From assembly GCA_020249145.1 (NCBI GenBank), contig JADCGF010000024.1, positions 1-64,000 on the forward strand: a stretch of DNA of 64,000 nucleotides, read 5' to 3'. The notes beneath the pieces were generated by a model. That model did not search any database, had not been told where the DNA came from, and saw only the letters and a program-made list of their open reading frames with translations. Below, one piece after another: positions 33,142-42,046 of the stretch (the stretch's first letter is position 1; the number at the start of each line of letters is the position of its first letter). The translations under genes and the position numbers were made by a program. The DNA is from Roseomonas sp. Lineage in GTDB: Bacteria; Pseudomonadota; Alphaproteobacteria; Acetobacterales; Acetobacteraceae.

Positions 33142-34833
33142 ATGAACGAAGCAACGCCCGCGCGCCTTGATGTCGTGACCTTGGCAGTATTGAAGGGCCG
33201 GCTGGAACAAATCGCCGATGAGATGGATGCAACGCTTTATCGCAGCGCCTTCAACCCCATCATCGCCGAAGCGCGCGATGCCTGCCATGGCGTTTATGAT
33301 GCGATTACCGGCGATACTTTGGTACAGGGCACGAAGGGCTTGCCGATTTTCGTCGGCGCCATGTCCTTCGCCGTGCGGTCCGTCATTCGCAAGGTGGCCG
33401 CGGAAGGTGGGTTGCAGGAAGGCGATACCTTCCTATTCAATGACCCCTATGATGGCGGCACGCATTTGAATGATTTTCGCCTGGTGCGGCCAATCTTCCG
33501 CGCTGGCAAGCTGTTCTGCTGGGTGGCGAGTGTTGGCCATTGGCTGGATATCGGCGGCAATGTGCCCGGCAATTACAATCCGCGCGCCACGGAAAGCCAT
33601 CAGGAAGGCGTGCGTTTCCCGCCCGTAAAACTGATCCGCGCCGGGCAGATGCAGCAGGATATTCTGGACATTCTGGCCGCCAATTCCCGCGTGCCGCAAT
33701 CCAATTGGGGTGATCTGAACGGGCAATTAAATGCGCTCGATCTTGGCGAAAAGCGGCTGATTGAATTACTGGATGATTATGGCGATGCGCGCATCGCCGC
33801 GGCCTTCGCGCAATTGGCGGACCGGGCAGAGGCGCTGATGCACGCTGAAATCGCCGCCCTTCCCGATGGGCGCTACAGCTTTGATGATTTCCTGGATAAT
33901 GACGGGGTGAAGGATGAGGCGCTGCGCATAGCGCTGGACCTGACCATTGCGGGAGATCGGCTGACCTTGGATATGTCGCGATCCTCGCCGCCTTGCGCCG
34001 GGCCGCTCAATATCTCCATCGCGACCACGGTGGCGGCCTGTTATGTGGCGCTGAAACACGCTTTCCCCGACGTGCCGGCCAATGCCGGCGTGCTGCGCCC
34101 GGTGGAAGTCATCGCGCCGCCGACCACGCTGCTGGGTGCGGAAGCGCCGCGCCCCGTGGCAGGTTATACGGAAACCATCCTCCGCCTGATTGGCGTGATC
34201 TTTGGCGCGCTTGGCCAGGCGCGCCCCGCCACCGCGACTGCCGCGCCTTTTGGCACCATCAATGCGCTGGCACTTTCCGGACAGCGAGAGAACGGCACGC
34301 GCTGGGTAATGTTTTCCTTCTTCGGCGGCGGGCTTGGCGGCAACCCTGCCTCCGATGGGTTGCATCATGCGAATAACCCGATTTCCACCGCGACGATTCC
34401 GCCGGTTGAGATTCTGGAAGCCGCTTATCCGGTCATGTTCACGCAATGGGCGCTGCGCCCCGATAGTGGTGGCGCGGGTGAGCATCGCGGCGGTGTTGGC
34501 GCGGTGTATGAGATTGAGGCGCTCGCCCCGGGCCGCACGGAAGTCGCCTTGCTGGGTGAGCGCGGGCGTTTCGCGCCCTTCGGCGTGGCGGGCGGCGCGG
34601 CGGGTGCGCTTAATCGCTTCACCTGGGGCAGCGCAGGTGAAACCCCGCCCATGGCAAGCAAGATTGTCGGCGTTTCCATCGCGCAGGGTGAATGTGTGCG
34701 GCTTGAAACACCTGGCGGCGGCGGCTGGGGTGATCCCGCCGCACGACCGCAACACGCCATCGCGCGCGATATTCGCCTTGGCTATGTCAGCGCGGAAGCC
34801 GCCACGCGTGATTACGAAGGGCGTGGCCAATGA
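33142..34833 (+). CDS. hyuB: Hydantoinase B/oxoprolinase family protein
   Basis: This 563-residue protein is subunit B of an ATP-dependent hydantoinase or oxoprolinase, which opens a five-membered cyclic amide. It includes RLEQIADEMDATLYRSAFNP near residue 22, FNDPYDGGTHLNDFRLVRP near 105, SVGHWLDIGGNVPGN and the end LETPGGGGWGDP. The family covers N-methylhydantoin amidohydrolase, 5-oxoprolinase and acetone carboxylase subunits. It must act with subunit A, whose start overlaps its stop (ATGA). GGA precedes the ATG weakly, so coupling to livF may set its translation. Confidence 0.9.
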   Translation: MNEATPARLDVVTLAVLKGRLEQIADEMDATLYRSAFNPIIAEARDACHGVYDAITGDTLVQGTKGLPIFVGAMSFAVRSVIRKVAAEGGLQEGDTFLFNDPYDGGTHLNDFRLVRPIFRAGKLFCWVASVGHWLDIGGNVPGNYNPRATESHQEGVRFPPVKLIRAGQMQQDILDILAANSRVPQSNWGDLNGQLNALDLGEKRLIELLDDYGDARIAAAFAQLADRAEALMHAEIAALPDGRYSFDDFLDNDGVKDEALRIALDLTIAGDRLTLDMSRSSPPCAGPLNISIATTVAACYVALKHAFPDVPANAGVLRPVEVIAPPTTLLGAEAPRPVAGYTETILRLIGVIFGALGQARPATATAAPFGTINALALSGQRENGTRWVMFSFFGGGLGGNPASDGLHHANNPISTATIPPVEILEAAYPVMFTQWALRPDSGGAGEHRGGVGAVYEIEALAPGRTEVALLGERGRFAPFGVAGGAAGALNRFTWGSAGETPPMASKIVGVSIAQGECVRLETPGGGGWGDPAARPQHAIARDIRLGYVSAEAATRDYEGRGQ

Positions 34834-36881
34834 GCGGCGCGATTGTTGGCGTTGATGTCGGCGGCACCTTCACTGATTTGTTTCTCTTTGACCCAGCGAC
34901 AGCGCGCTTTCAAACCGCGAAAGTGCCAAGCCAGCGCGGCGATGAGGCTTCAGGCTTCCTCGCCGGTCTGCGCGCTTTGGGCGGCGCGGCGGGCATGGCG
35001 GCAGTGGTGCATGGCACCACGGTTGGCACCAATGCACTACTGGAAAGGAAGGGCGCCAAGCTTGGCGTGATAACCACCGCCGGCTTTCGCGATGTGCTGG
35101 AAATGCGCCGCCGAGATCGACGCCACACCTGGGGCCTGTGGGGTGATTTCCAACCCATAGCTGACCGTGATTTGCGCCTGGAAGTGCCGGAACGGAGCCT
35201 CGCCGATGGCAGCATCCACACGCCTGTTGATATCGCGGCGGTGGAAGCAGCAGCGCGGCAGTTATTGGCCGGAGGTGCTGAAGCCTGCGCCATCATCTTC
35301 ATCAATGCCTACGCCAATCCCGCCAATGAACAGCGGGCGGCAGAGGCAGTGCGGCGCATCTGGCCCAATCCGCATGTTTCGGTATCCTCAGAAATCCTGC
35401 CGGAAATCCGCGAATTTGAACGCGCTTCCACCACCGCGCTGAATGCCTATTTGCAGCCATTGGTCGCGGGGTATCTCGGCAAGTTGGAAGGTGCCCTTTC
35501 GCAGGAAGGTTTCGGCGGACGCTTCCATATTGTGCAATCCAATGGCGGCATTATGTCCACCGCAACGGCGCGACGCTTTCCCGCACGCACCGCGCTTTCC
35601 GGCCCGGCGGCGGGGGTGATTGCGGCGGGCGCCATCGCCAAGGCTGCCGGCTTCAGCCATGTGATCACCTGCGATCTGGGCGGCACTTCCTTCGATGTTT
35701 CGTTGATTGCCGATGGGCAGATGGAATTAGCGGCGCAGGCGATAATTGATTTCGGCATGGTGATCCGTTCTCCGATGATCGAAATCACCACGATTGGCGC
35801 AGGCGGTGGTTCCATCGCGGCGGTGGATCGTGGTGGCTTGCTGCAAGTGGGGCCGGAAAGCGCGGGCAGCCGCCCTGGCCCGGTATGCTATGGGCAAGGC
35901 AATGATCGCCCAACGTTGACGGATGCAAACCTTGTGCTCGGGCGCATCAATGCCGCGCGGCCCATAGGTGGTGCACTTACAAGCCTTGATGTTGCGGCGG
36001 CCAAGGCAGCAATTGAAAAGCATGTCGGCGCAGCGCTTGGCTTGGATGCCATGGCGGCGGCTGAGGCTATTCTGCGTGTTGCGAATGCGAGAATGGCGGG
36101 CGCCATCAGGCTTGTTTCCATCGAACGCGGGCTTGATCCGGCGCGTTTTGTGGCGCTGCCTTTCGGTGGCGGTGGTGCCTTGCATGTCGGCGCGCTGCTG
36201 GCCGAGGTTGGGCTGAAGGCGGCGCTCGTGCCGCGCTTTCCGGGGGTTACCTCTGCGCTTGGCTGCATCATCGCCGATGTGCGGCATGATCAGGTGCGCA
36301 CGCTGAACCTGGATTTGGATAGTTTGGATGCTACGGCGCTTGATGCGCATCTGGTGCGCGAAGCAAGCGCCGCTATTGCCGTGGTGCGCGAGGCGGGGCT
36401 GCCGGTGGAGCGCATCGAAACCCTCTTCACCCTGGATATGCATTACGCGGGGCAGACGCATACGGTTGCCGTGCCGTTGCCGGTGACGGTGAAGGAAGGC
36501 AGCACGGGTGTGACGCGAGAGATTGTGCGCCACGCCTTTGAAGCCGCCTATCAACGCGCCTTCAGCCGCTTGTTGCCTGGACTTCCGGTGCGCATCGTCT
36601 CCCTACGCAGCGCCGCGATTGGTCGGCGCCCGGCTTTTGATCTGGCGGCGCTCGCGCCGGGGCCTGACGCAAGCCTGGAAAAAGCAACGCGTGGCGCGCG
36701 GCAGGTTTGGTTCGATGGCGCCTGGCATGAGGCACACATTTACGCGCGGCTTGAATTACCGATGGAGGCCGAGATTCCCGGCCCCGCCATATTGGAACAA
36801 CCCGATGCGACTGTGGTGGTTGACCCTGGCCTGGTGGCGCGGGTGGATCGCTTCGGCAATCTGATTATCGAAAGGGCGTGA
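34830..36881 (+). CDS. hyuA: Hydantoinase/oxoprolinase subunit A
   Basis: This 683-residue protein is the ATP-binding subunit with an actin-like fold. The N-terminal phosphate block reads GVDVGGTFTDLFLFD, followed by VHGTTVGTNALLERKGAKLG and RFHIVQSNGGIMSTATA; CDLGGTSFDVSLI and TTIGAGGGSIAAVDRGGLLQVGP give further nucleotide and metal contacts. It couples ATP hydrolysis to ring opening with subunit B. The full length is normal. It is overlapped by hyuB and followed by the isochorismatase-fold gene. Confidence 0.92.
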   Translation: MSGAIVGVDVGGTFTDLFLFDPATARFQTAKVPSQRGDEASGFLAGLRALGGAAGMAAVVHGTTVGTNALLERKGAKLGVITTAGFRDVLEMRRRDRRHTWGLWGDFQPIADRDLRLEVPERSLADGSIHTPVDIAAVEAAARQLLAGGAEACAIIFINAYANPANEQRAAEAVRRIWPNPHVSVSSEILPEIREFERASTTALNAYLQPLVAGYLGKLEGALSQEGFGGRFHIVQSNGGIMSTATARRFPARTALSGPAAGVIAAGAIAKAAGFSHVITCDLGGTSFDVSLIADGQMELAAQAIIDFGMVIRSPMIEITTIGAGGGSIAAVDRGGLLQVGPESAGSRPGPVCYGQGNDRPTLTDANLVLGRINAARPIGGALTSLDVAAAKAAIEKHVGAALGLDAMAAAEAILRVANARMAGAIRLVSIERGLDPARFVALPFGGGGALHVGALLAEVGLKAALVPRFPGVTSALGCIIADVRHDQVRTLNLDLDSLDATALDAHLVREASAAIAVVREAGLPVERIETLFTLDMHYAGQTHTVAVPLPVTVKEGSTGVTREIVRHAFEAAYQRAFSRLLPGLPVRIVSLRSAAIGRRPAFDLAALAPGPDASLEKATRGARQVWFDGAWHEAHIYARLELPMEAEIPGPAILEQPDATVVVDPGLVARVDRFGNLIIERA

Positions 36882-36883
36882 CC

Positions 36884-37495
36884 ATGGCCGGCGCCATTCC
36901 TATCAGCGAAACTGCTTTGCTGCTGTGCGATTTGCAGAATGATTTCATCCACCCCAAGGGCGCCTATGCCCGCGGTGGGCAAAGCGATGCCACCATTGCG
37001 GCACTGCCCGCGCGGTTGGCTCAGCTGTGTCAGGCCATGCGCGCGAAGGGCGGCTGGATCGCCTCCACCCATTTCACTTTGGTGCCTGGCAAGGGCGGCG
37101 AACCCTTCATTGCGGAACACCTGAAACAAATGCGGCCCTTTTTGCGGAAGGGGGATTTCGCACCGGCATCTTGGGGGCAGGCTTTGGTGGATGAATTGGC
37201 GCCTTCTGATTTGATGGTCGAGAAAATTGGCTATGACGCGTTTTGGAATTCGCGCCTGGAATGGGCCTTGCGCAAGGCAGGCATTCGCGCGCTGCTGGTG
37301 GCCGGCATTGTCACCAATGGTGGTGTGGCTTCCACCGTGCGCGGCGCGCATGTGCGGGAATTTGAAGTGACAGTGCTGGAAGATGGCTGCGCGGCGTTTT
37401 CATCAGCCGTGCATCAGGCGGCGATTAAAGGGCTGCGCCCGGTTGCGCGCATCACCAGCATTGAACAAGCTTTGCACGAAGTAATGGGGAAGTAG
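36884..37495 (+). CDS. Isochorismatase-fold hydrolase lacking the usual cysteine
   Basis: This 203-residue protein has the isochorismatase/cysteine hydrolase fold. The catalytic aspartate is D16 in LLLCDLQNDF and the lysine is K114 in VEKIGYDAF. The nucleophile is normally a cysteine in TN-x-C-V; here the loop is GIVTNGGVAST and the cysteine position (residue 147) is glycine. True isochorismatases also have glycine there, but amidases such as N-carbamoylsarcosine amidase need the cysteine. In a hydantoinase operon an N-carbamoyl hydrolase would be expected, so this substitution is puzzling. AAAGGG precedes the ATG; a GTG two codons earlier is possible. Confidence 0.85.
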   Translation: MAGAIPISETALLLCDLQNDFIHPKGAYARGGQSDATIAALPARLAQLCQAMRAKGGWIASTHFTLVPGKGGEPFIAEHLKQMRPFLRKGDFAPASWGQALVDELAPSDLMVEKIGYDAFWNSRLEWALRKAGIRALLVAGIVTNGGVASTVRGAHVREFEVTVLEDGCAAFSSAVHQAAIKGLRPVARITSIEQALHEVMGK

Positions 37496-37498
37496 GTC

Positions 37499-39814
37499 AT
37501 GGATAAATTTGGCATTGGTCAGCCGGTACGGCGCAAGGAAGATGTTCGGCTGCTGACTGGGCGCGGCACCTATACGGATGATCTGGACCGCGCTGAGCAG
37601 GCCCATGCGGTGGTGCTACGTTCCCCGCATGCGCATGCGCGTATCCTTTCCATGGATGTCGGCGAAGCGCGCGCGGCCCCCGGCGTGCTGGCGGTACTGA
37701 CCGGGCATGATGCCATTGCTGATGGGCTGAAGCCCTTGCCCGTGCAGGTGGAAGTCCCCGGCAAGGACAAGCCGCTTTTCGCCCCCACGCGCCATATCCT
37801 GCAAACTGAACGCGTGCGCTATGTGGGTGACCCGGTGGCGCTGATTGTCGCGGAAACCCGCGATCAGGCGATGGATGCGGCTGAGCTTATTCAAGTGGAT
37901 TACGAAACCCTGCCCAGCATCACCGAAACTGGCGCAGCACTTGATCCCGCATCGCCGGTGATCTGGGAAGAACAGGGCAGCAATCTTTGCGTGCACTGGG
38001 ATAGCGGGCGCGAAGCGGAAGCCGATGCCGCCTTTACCAAGGCCGCACGCGTTGTCACGGTTGACCTGGTGCAGAACCGCATTGTCGGCAACCCCATGGA
38101 ACCGCGTGTGGCGCTTGGTGAATGGGATGGGGAACGCTGGACTTTGGTTTCGCCTTCGCAAGGTGCGGTGAAGGTGCGCGATAATCTCGCCAAGCTGGTC
38201 TTCAACGTGCCGATTGAAAAAATTCGAGTCATTTCGCCTGATGTGGGTGGCGGCTTCGGTTTGCGCGGCAAGCTGTTTCCCGAAAGTGCCATGGTGCTTT
38301 GGGCCGCGCGGCGCTTGGGCCGCCCGGTGAAATGGCGCGCTGGACGGACAGAAACCTTCCTGTCAGACCCGCATGGGCGTGATCACGTGACGCATGCCGA
38401 AATGGCTTTTGATGACAATGCCAAAGCAATTGGCGTTCGCATCCGCACCTTGGCGGCGATGGGCGCCTATTTGCTGGATTTCGGCCCTCGCGTGCCCACC
38501 ATGGCGGGCGGGCGCATCAATGGCACGGTCTATGACCTTCAGGCGCTGAATGTGCAGGTACGCTGCGTGTTTACCAATACGGTGCCAACCGATGCCTATC
38601 GCGGCGCGGGACGTCCGGAAACTGCCTATGTGCTGGAACGGCTATTTGACCAAGGTGCCGCGGCCTTCGGCATTGGGCGCGATGAAATCCGCCGGCGCAA
38701 TTACATTCGCCCTGATCAAATCCCCTACAAGAATGTCGCCGGCAATGTGATTGATTCCGGCCGTTTCGCAGAAACCCAAGATATGGCAATGAAACTTGCC
38801 GATTGGGATGGCTTCGCGGCGCGGCGGGCGGATGCCGCCAAGCGCGGCAAGCTACGCGGCATTGGGCTTGGCTATTTCATCGAAGCCTCGGGCGGGCAGC
38901 CTTTTGAATGGGCGCGCGTGGCGCTGACGCCCGAAGGGCGCGCGAAGCTGACGGTTGGCACCTTCAGCCATGGGCAGGGGCATGAAACGGCCTTTGCGCA
39001 AATTCTGTCTGAAAAGCTTGGCCTGCCTTTCGATGCCATTGATCTGATCCAAGGGGATTCGGATGTTGTGGCGAAGGGTGGCGGCACGGGTGGGTCTCGG
39101 TCCTCACAAATGGGCGGTGTCGCCACCAGCCGTGCAGCGACGCTTATCGTTGAAAAGGCCAAACGCATCGCGGCGCATCTGTTGGAAGCGGGCGTTGCGG
39201 ATATCGAATTCCTCAATGGCCGCTTCAGCGTGGCGGGGACGGATATCGCGACAAGCTGGCAAGAAGTGATCGCCGCCGCGCATGACCCAGCGCGCCTGCC
39301 GCCCGACGAAACCCCTGGGCTTGATGAACAACTGACTTACACGCGCGACACGGAATGCAATTTCCCCAATGGTTGTCACGTTGCCGAGGTAGAAATTGAC
39401 CCGACAACCGGTGAAGTCACCATCGCCAATTACGCAGCGGTGGATGATGTGGGCGTGCCGATTAACCCCATGCTGGTGCATGGCCAATGCCATGGTGGCA
39501 TCATGGCCGGCATTGGCCAGGCCATGCTGGAACATGCGCGTTACGATCCGGAAAGTGGCCAATTCCTGACCGCGACTTTTCAGGATTACTGCATGCCGCG
39601 CGCGGGTGATGCGCCTTCCTTCACGCTTGATCTGAATGTGGTGCCGTGCCCATCCAATGATCTTGGCGTGAAGGGCGCTGGTGAGGGCGGCGCTTGCGGT
39701 GCGCCGCCCGCCATCATCTCAGCAGTGTGTGATGCTCTGGGGGTCGCGCATGTGGATATGCCGATCACGCCAGAGAGCATCTGGCGCATCATACAAGGGA
39801 AGCGGGCGGCTTAA
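37499..39814 (+). CDS. Molybdenum hydroxylase large subunit (xanthine dehydrogenase family)
   Basis: This 771-residue protein is the molybdopterin-binding subunit of the xanthine dehydrogenase/CO dehydrogenase family, which hydroxylates carbons next to N or an aldehyde with water as oxygen source. It opens GIGQPVRRKEDVRLLTGRG, contains SPDVGGGFGLRGKLFPE near 247, the active-site loop AYRGAGRPE at 366-374 (a form II type loop, not AYxCSFR) and the catalytic glutamate E729 in GAGEGGACG. The family normally needs small FeS and medium FAD subunits, but neither gene is in this operon. It ends the 28.6-39.8 kb transcript. Confidence 0.92.
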   Translation: MDKFGIGQPVRRKEDVRLLTGRGTYTDDLDRAEQAHAVVLRSPHAHARILSMDVGEARAAPGVLAVLTGHDAIADGLKPLPVQVEVPGKDKPLFAPTRHILQTERVRYVGDPVALIVAETRDQAMDAAELIQVDYETLPSITETGAALDPASPVIWEEQGSNLCVHWDSGREAEADAAFTKAARVVTVDLVQNRIVGNPMEPRVALGEWDGERWTLVSPSQGAVKVRDNLAKLVFNVPIEKIRVISPDVGGGFGLRGKLFPESAMVLWAARRLGRPVKWRAGRTETFLSDPHGRDHVTHAEMAFDDNAKAIGVRIRTLAAMGAYLLDFGPRVPTMAGGRINGTVYDLQALNVQVRCVFTNTVPTDAYRGAGRPETAYVLERLFDQGAAAFGIGRDEIRRRNYIRPDQIPYKNVAGNVIDSGRFAETQDMAMKLADWDGFAARRADAAKRGKLRGIGLGYFIEASGGQPFEWARVALTPEGRAKLTVGTFSHGQGHETAFAQILSEKLGLPFDAIDLIQGDSDVVAKGGGTGGSRSSQMGGVATSRAATLIVEKAKRIAAHLLEAGVADIEFLNGRFSVAGTDIATSWQEVIAAAHDPARLPPDETPGLDEQLTYTRDTECNFPNGCHVAEVEIDPTTGEVTIANYAAVDDVGVPINPMLVHGQCHGGIMAGIGQAMLEHARYDPESGQFLTATFQDYCMPRAGDAPSFTLDLNVVPCPSNDLGVKGAGEGGACGAPPAIISAVCDALGVAHVDMPITPESIWRIIQGKRAA

Positions 39815-39844
39815 ATCAGTGTGTTACCCGCTCACCTTTCACGT

Positions 39845-40222
39845 TCAGGAATTCTGGAGCCTAGGCTTTCCCATCTTGAACCAAGCCTTGGTAATCTTCC
39901 CTCCTGCGACCTCATAGATGGCAATCACGTCAACCTCGCCAGGACCTTCCGGGAAGGTTCGCGTAACAACCTCCTGATCAATCACAAGGTTATCCACGGA
40001 TAATCGCGTAATCAAACGCCCGTGCAAGTTTGGTTCACGGAAGCGAATGAGATGCCGTTCCCGGATTTCTGCAATTCCCTTGGCCAGAAGCTGATCCGGG
40101 AAACCGAAATAGCAGCAATCCTCCGCCCACCACCGCATAAAGGCATCAATATCGCGCGCGTTGTAGGCCTCAAGTTGCTGTTGCACGCAATGCTCTGGGT
40201 GCGTTAACTGATTATCCTCCAC
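39845..40222 (-). CDS. NTF2-like/SnoaL-type protein
   Basis: This 125-residue protein has a steroid-isomerase-like (NTF2) fold: HCVQQQLEAYNARDIDAFMR near the start, and AIYEVAGGKITKAWF near the end, usual for small SnoaL-type binding or isomerase domains. The function is unknown. A GTG start is used; AGGAGAG lies five bases upstream. It is on the same strand as, and downstream of, the gamma-glutamyltransferase gene, with 93 bases between them. Its stop faces the molybdenum hydroxylase gene. Confidence 0.7.
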   Translation of the reverse strand: MEDNQLTHPEHCVQQQLEAYNARDIDAFMRWWAEDCCYFGFPDQLLAKGIAEIRERHLIRFREPNLHGRLITRLSVDNLVIDQEVVTRTFPEGPGEVDVIAIYEVAGGKITKAWFKMGKPRLQNS

Positions 40223-40315
40223 GCGACTCTCCTTTGTTCATTTCATGAGAATTTTCGCCTGTTCATGCACTTGCAGCAAATGACGATGTTTCATGGGCGT
40301 TTCCTTTGTTGTGAT

Positions 40316-41890
40316 TTACGCTTCGGCGATGGCCGCACTCCAGGGACTCATGGCATCGGTAATGCCGGTGCGAAGCCCATCCGCGCCAATCTGGATCAGG
40401 TTGGGGCAGGCGAAATTCACCGGCAGCACGGCGTGTTCCACTTCCGTCACCGTGTCTTCCGCCGCCAGCGCCGCCAGGGTTTGCGCGCCCAGCCGAATAT
40501 CGGCGGTCATACCCTCAGGGCCGGAGACATCAAGCCGCGGATGATGCGCCGCCGCTTCTGGCCCCATGCCGAAATCGGCAACGAAGGACAGCATCTGGAA
40601 GACAGAGGCCATAATGCGCCGCCCGCCGGATGCACCCGTAGCAATCACGGGCTTGCCACCCTCAGCGGCAATCACCGGGCACATATTCGTCAAAGGCCGC
40701 TTGCCGGGGGCGATAGTGTTCTTCGCCTCGGGCCGAGGGTCGAACCACATGACGCCATTATTCATCAGCACGCCCGATTTCGGCAGCACCACGCGGCTGC
40801 CCATGCTCGACAGCAGCGTGGTGGTCATGGCGACCATCATGCCGTTCTTGTCAGCAACCGTCAGATGGGTAGTGCAGGACTCGGCCGCTTTCGGTTCCGC
40901 ATCGCCAAGCCCTGCGAGCCGCTCCGCATAGGCAGCGCGCAGCACACGCGCCAATTGCGCATACCACGCGGTGGAGGGCGCCTTGCCGGAGAAATCCGCG
41001 CCCTTCATCCCTTCCAGCACGCGAACCAGCGTGGGCGCTGCGGTCAGGCCATTGGCCAGGAAAAGCCGCTTGCCGCGCCATTCGGCTTCCAGCGCCGGCA
41101 GCACGCGTGCCTTGCAGTTTGCCAAATCCTCGGCGCTGACGAAGGCACCCATTTCCTTGCAATCGGCAGCGATGGCGGCAGCGATATCGCCCGTGTAGAA
41201 ATCAGCCAAACCGGCATGCGCCAGGCGTTCCAAGGTGGCCGCCAGATTGCCCTGCGGGAAGAAGCCCGGCGCGCCCTGATACGGCGCCACGGGCGGCAGC
41301 CCGCCCGGCAGGTAAATCCGCGCGGATTCCGGATACAGCTTCAGCACGGATGCGGAATTGGCCACTTTCAGCGTGGTGAACCAATCCTGCGCCAGGCCAC
41401 GCTTCGCAAGCGCTACCGCTGGCGCCAACACATCCTTGATCGGCATGCGGCCATGGCGCGCATGCAATTCCATATAGCCGGCAACCGCTGAGGGTATGGC
41501 GAAGGAAAGCGGCCCATGCACATTGCGGTCTTCCAGCACTTCCGGCCAGGTGAATAAATCCGCCTTCATCTTGCCCGTCATGGGGAAGGCGGAAGGCTTC
41601 AAGCCGCGCGGGGAAACCGGGCCGAAATCAAAGGTCTCGGCCGCGCCGCCGGGCGCCATCACCTGCGCGAAGCCAATGCCGCCCAGGCCGCTATTCCAGG
41701 GTTCCAGCGTGGCCAGCGCAAAAGCCGTGGCCACCGCCGCATCCGCCGCCGTGCCGCCGGCTTCCAGAATGGCCACACCTGCCTCCGCCGCGCCGCGCGC
41801 CTGGGACGCCACCATGCCCTTGCGGCCAGAGGCTGCGGGCTTCGTGACATGCCAATGCTGGGAAGTGTGACGCGGAGGGGTATAGGCCAT
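40316..41890 (-). CDS. Gamma-glutamyltransferase family protein
   Basis: This 524-residue protein belongs to the gamma-glutamyltransferase family of N-terminal nucleophile hydrolases, which self-cleave before a threonine. The candidate threonine is in [18 protein letters not shown] near residue 345, and the glycine loop [14 protein letters not shown] is in the small-subunit half. No signal peptide is seen, unlike periplasmic GGTs, which suggests a cytoplasmic acylase-type role. The ATG at 41890 is chosen because GAGGA lies nine bases upstream. Substrate is unknown. It is divergent from malate synthase. Confidence 0.85.
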   Translation of the reverse strand: MAYTPPRHTSQHWHVTKPAASGRKGMVASQARGAAEAGVAILEAGGTAADAAVATAFALATLEPWNSGLGGIGFAQVMAPGGAAETFDFGPVSPRGLKPSAFPMTGKMKADLFTWPEVLEDRNVHGPLSFAIPSAVAGYMELHARHGRMPIKDVLAPAVALAKRGLAQDWFTTLKVANSASVLKLYPESARIYLPGGLPPVAPYQGAPGFFPQGNLAATLERLAHAGLADFYTGDIAAAIAADCKEMGAFVSAEDLANCKARVLPALEAEWRGKRLFLANGLTAAPTLVRVLEGMKGADFSGKAPSTAWYAQLARVLRAAYAERLAGLGDAEPKAAESCTTHLTVADKNGMMVAMTTTLLSSMGSRVVLPKSGVLMNNGVMWFDPRPEAKNTIAPGKRPLTNMCPVIAAEGGKPVIATGASGGRRIMASVFQMLSFVADFGMGPEAAAHHPRLDVSGPEGMTADIRLGAQTLAALAAEDTVTEVEHAVLPVNFACPNLIQIGADGLRTGITDAMSPWSAAIAEA

Positions 41891-42046
41891 GATGCGGTTT
41901 CCTCGTATTTTTGCCCCCACAGCCTTGCGCCGCCCGCCGCTTCCCGCAAGCCCCCGCCCGGTTTGCCCCGCCGCCCCTTTCCTTTTATGGAACCCATCGG
42001 ATTCTACGGGCGGGCCAAGACCCGTCCCTTGTTCGGGAGCGTTCCA

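Noticed and set aside
33766..34830. A 354-codon minus-strand frame opposite hyuB
   Set aside because: Antisense shadow of a conserved gene, rich in Arg and His, with no domain.
40238..40294. An 18-residue frame (MKHRHLLQVHEQAKILMK) between the gamma-glutamyltransferase and NTF2-like genes, with AAAGGAAA upstream
   Set aside because: The ribosome site and coupling are suggestive, but the frame is very short and could arise by chance; it is not listed as a gene.
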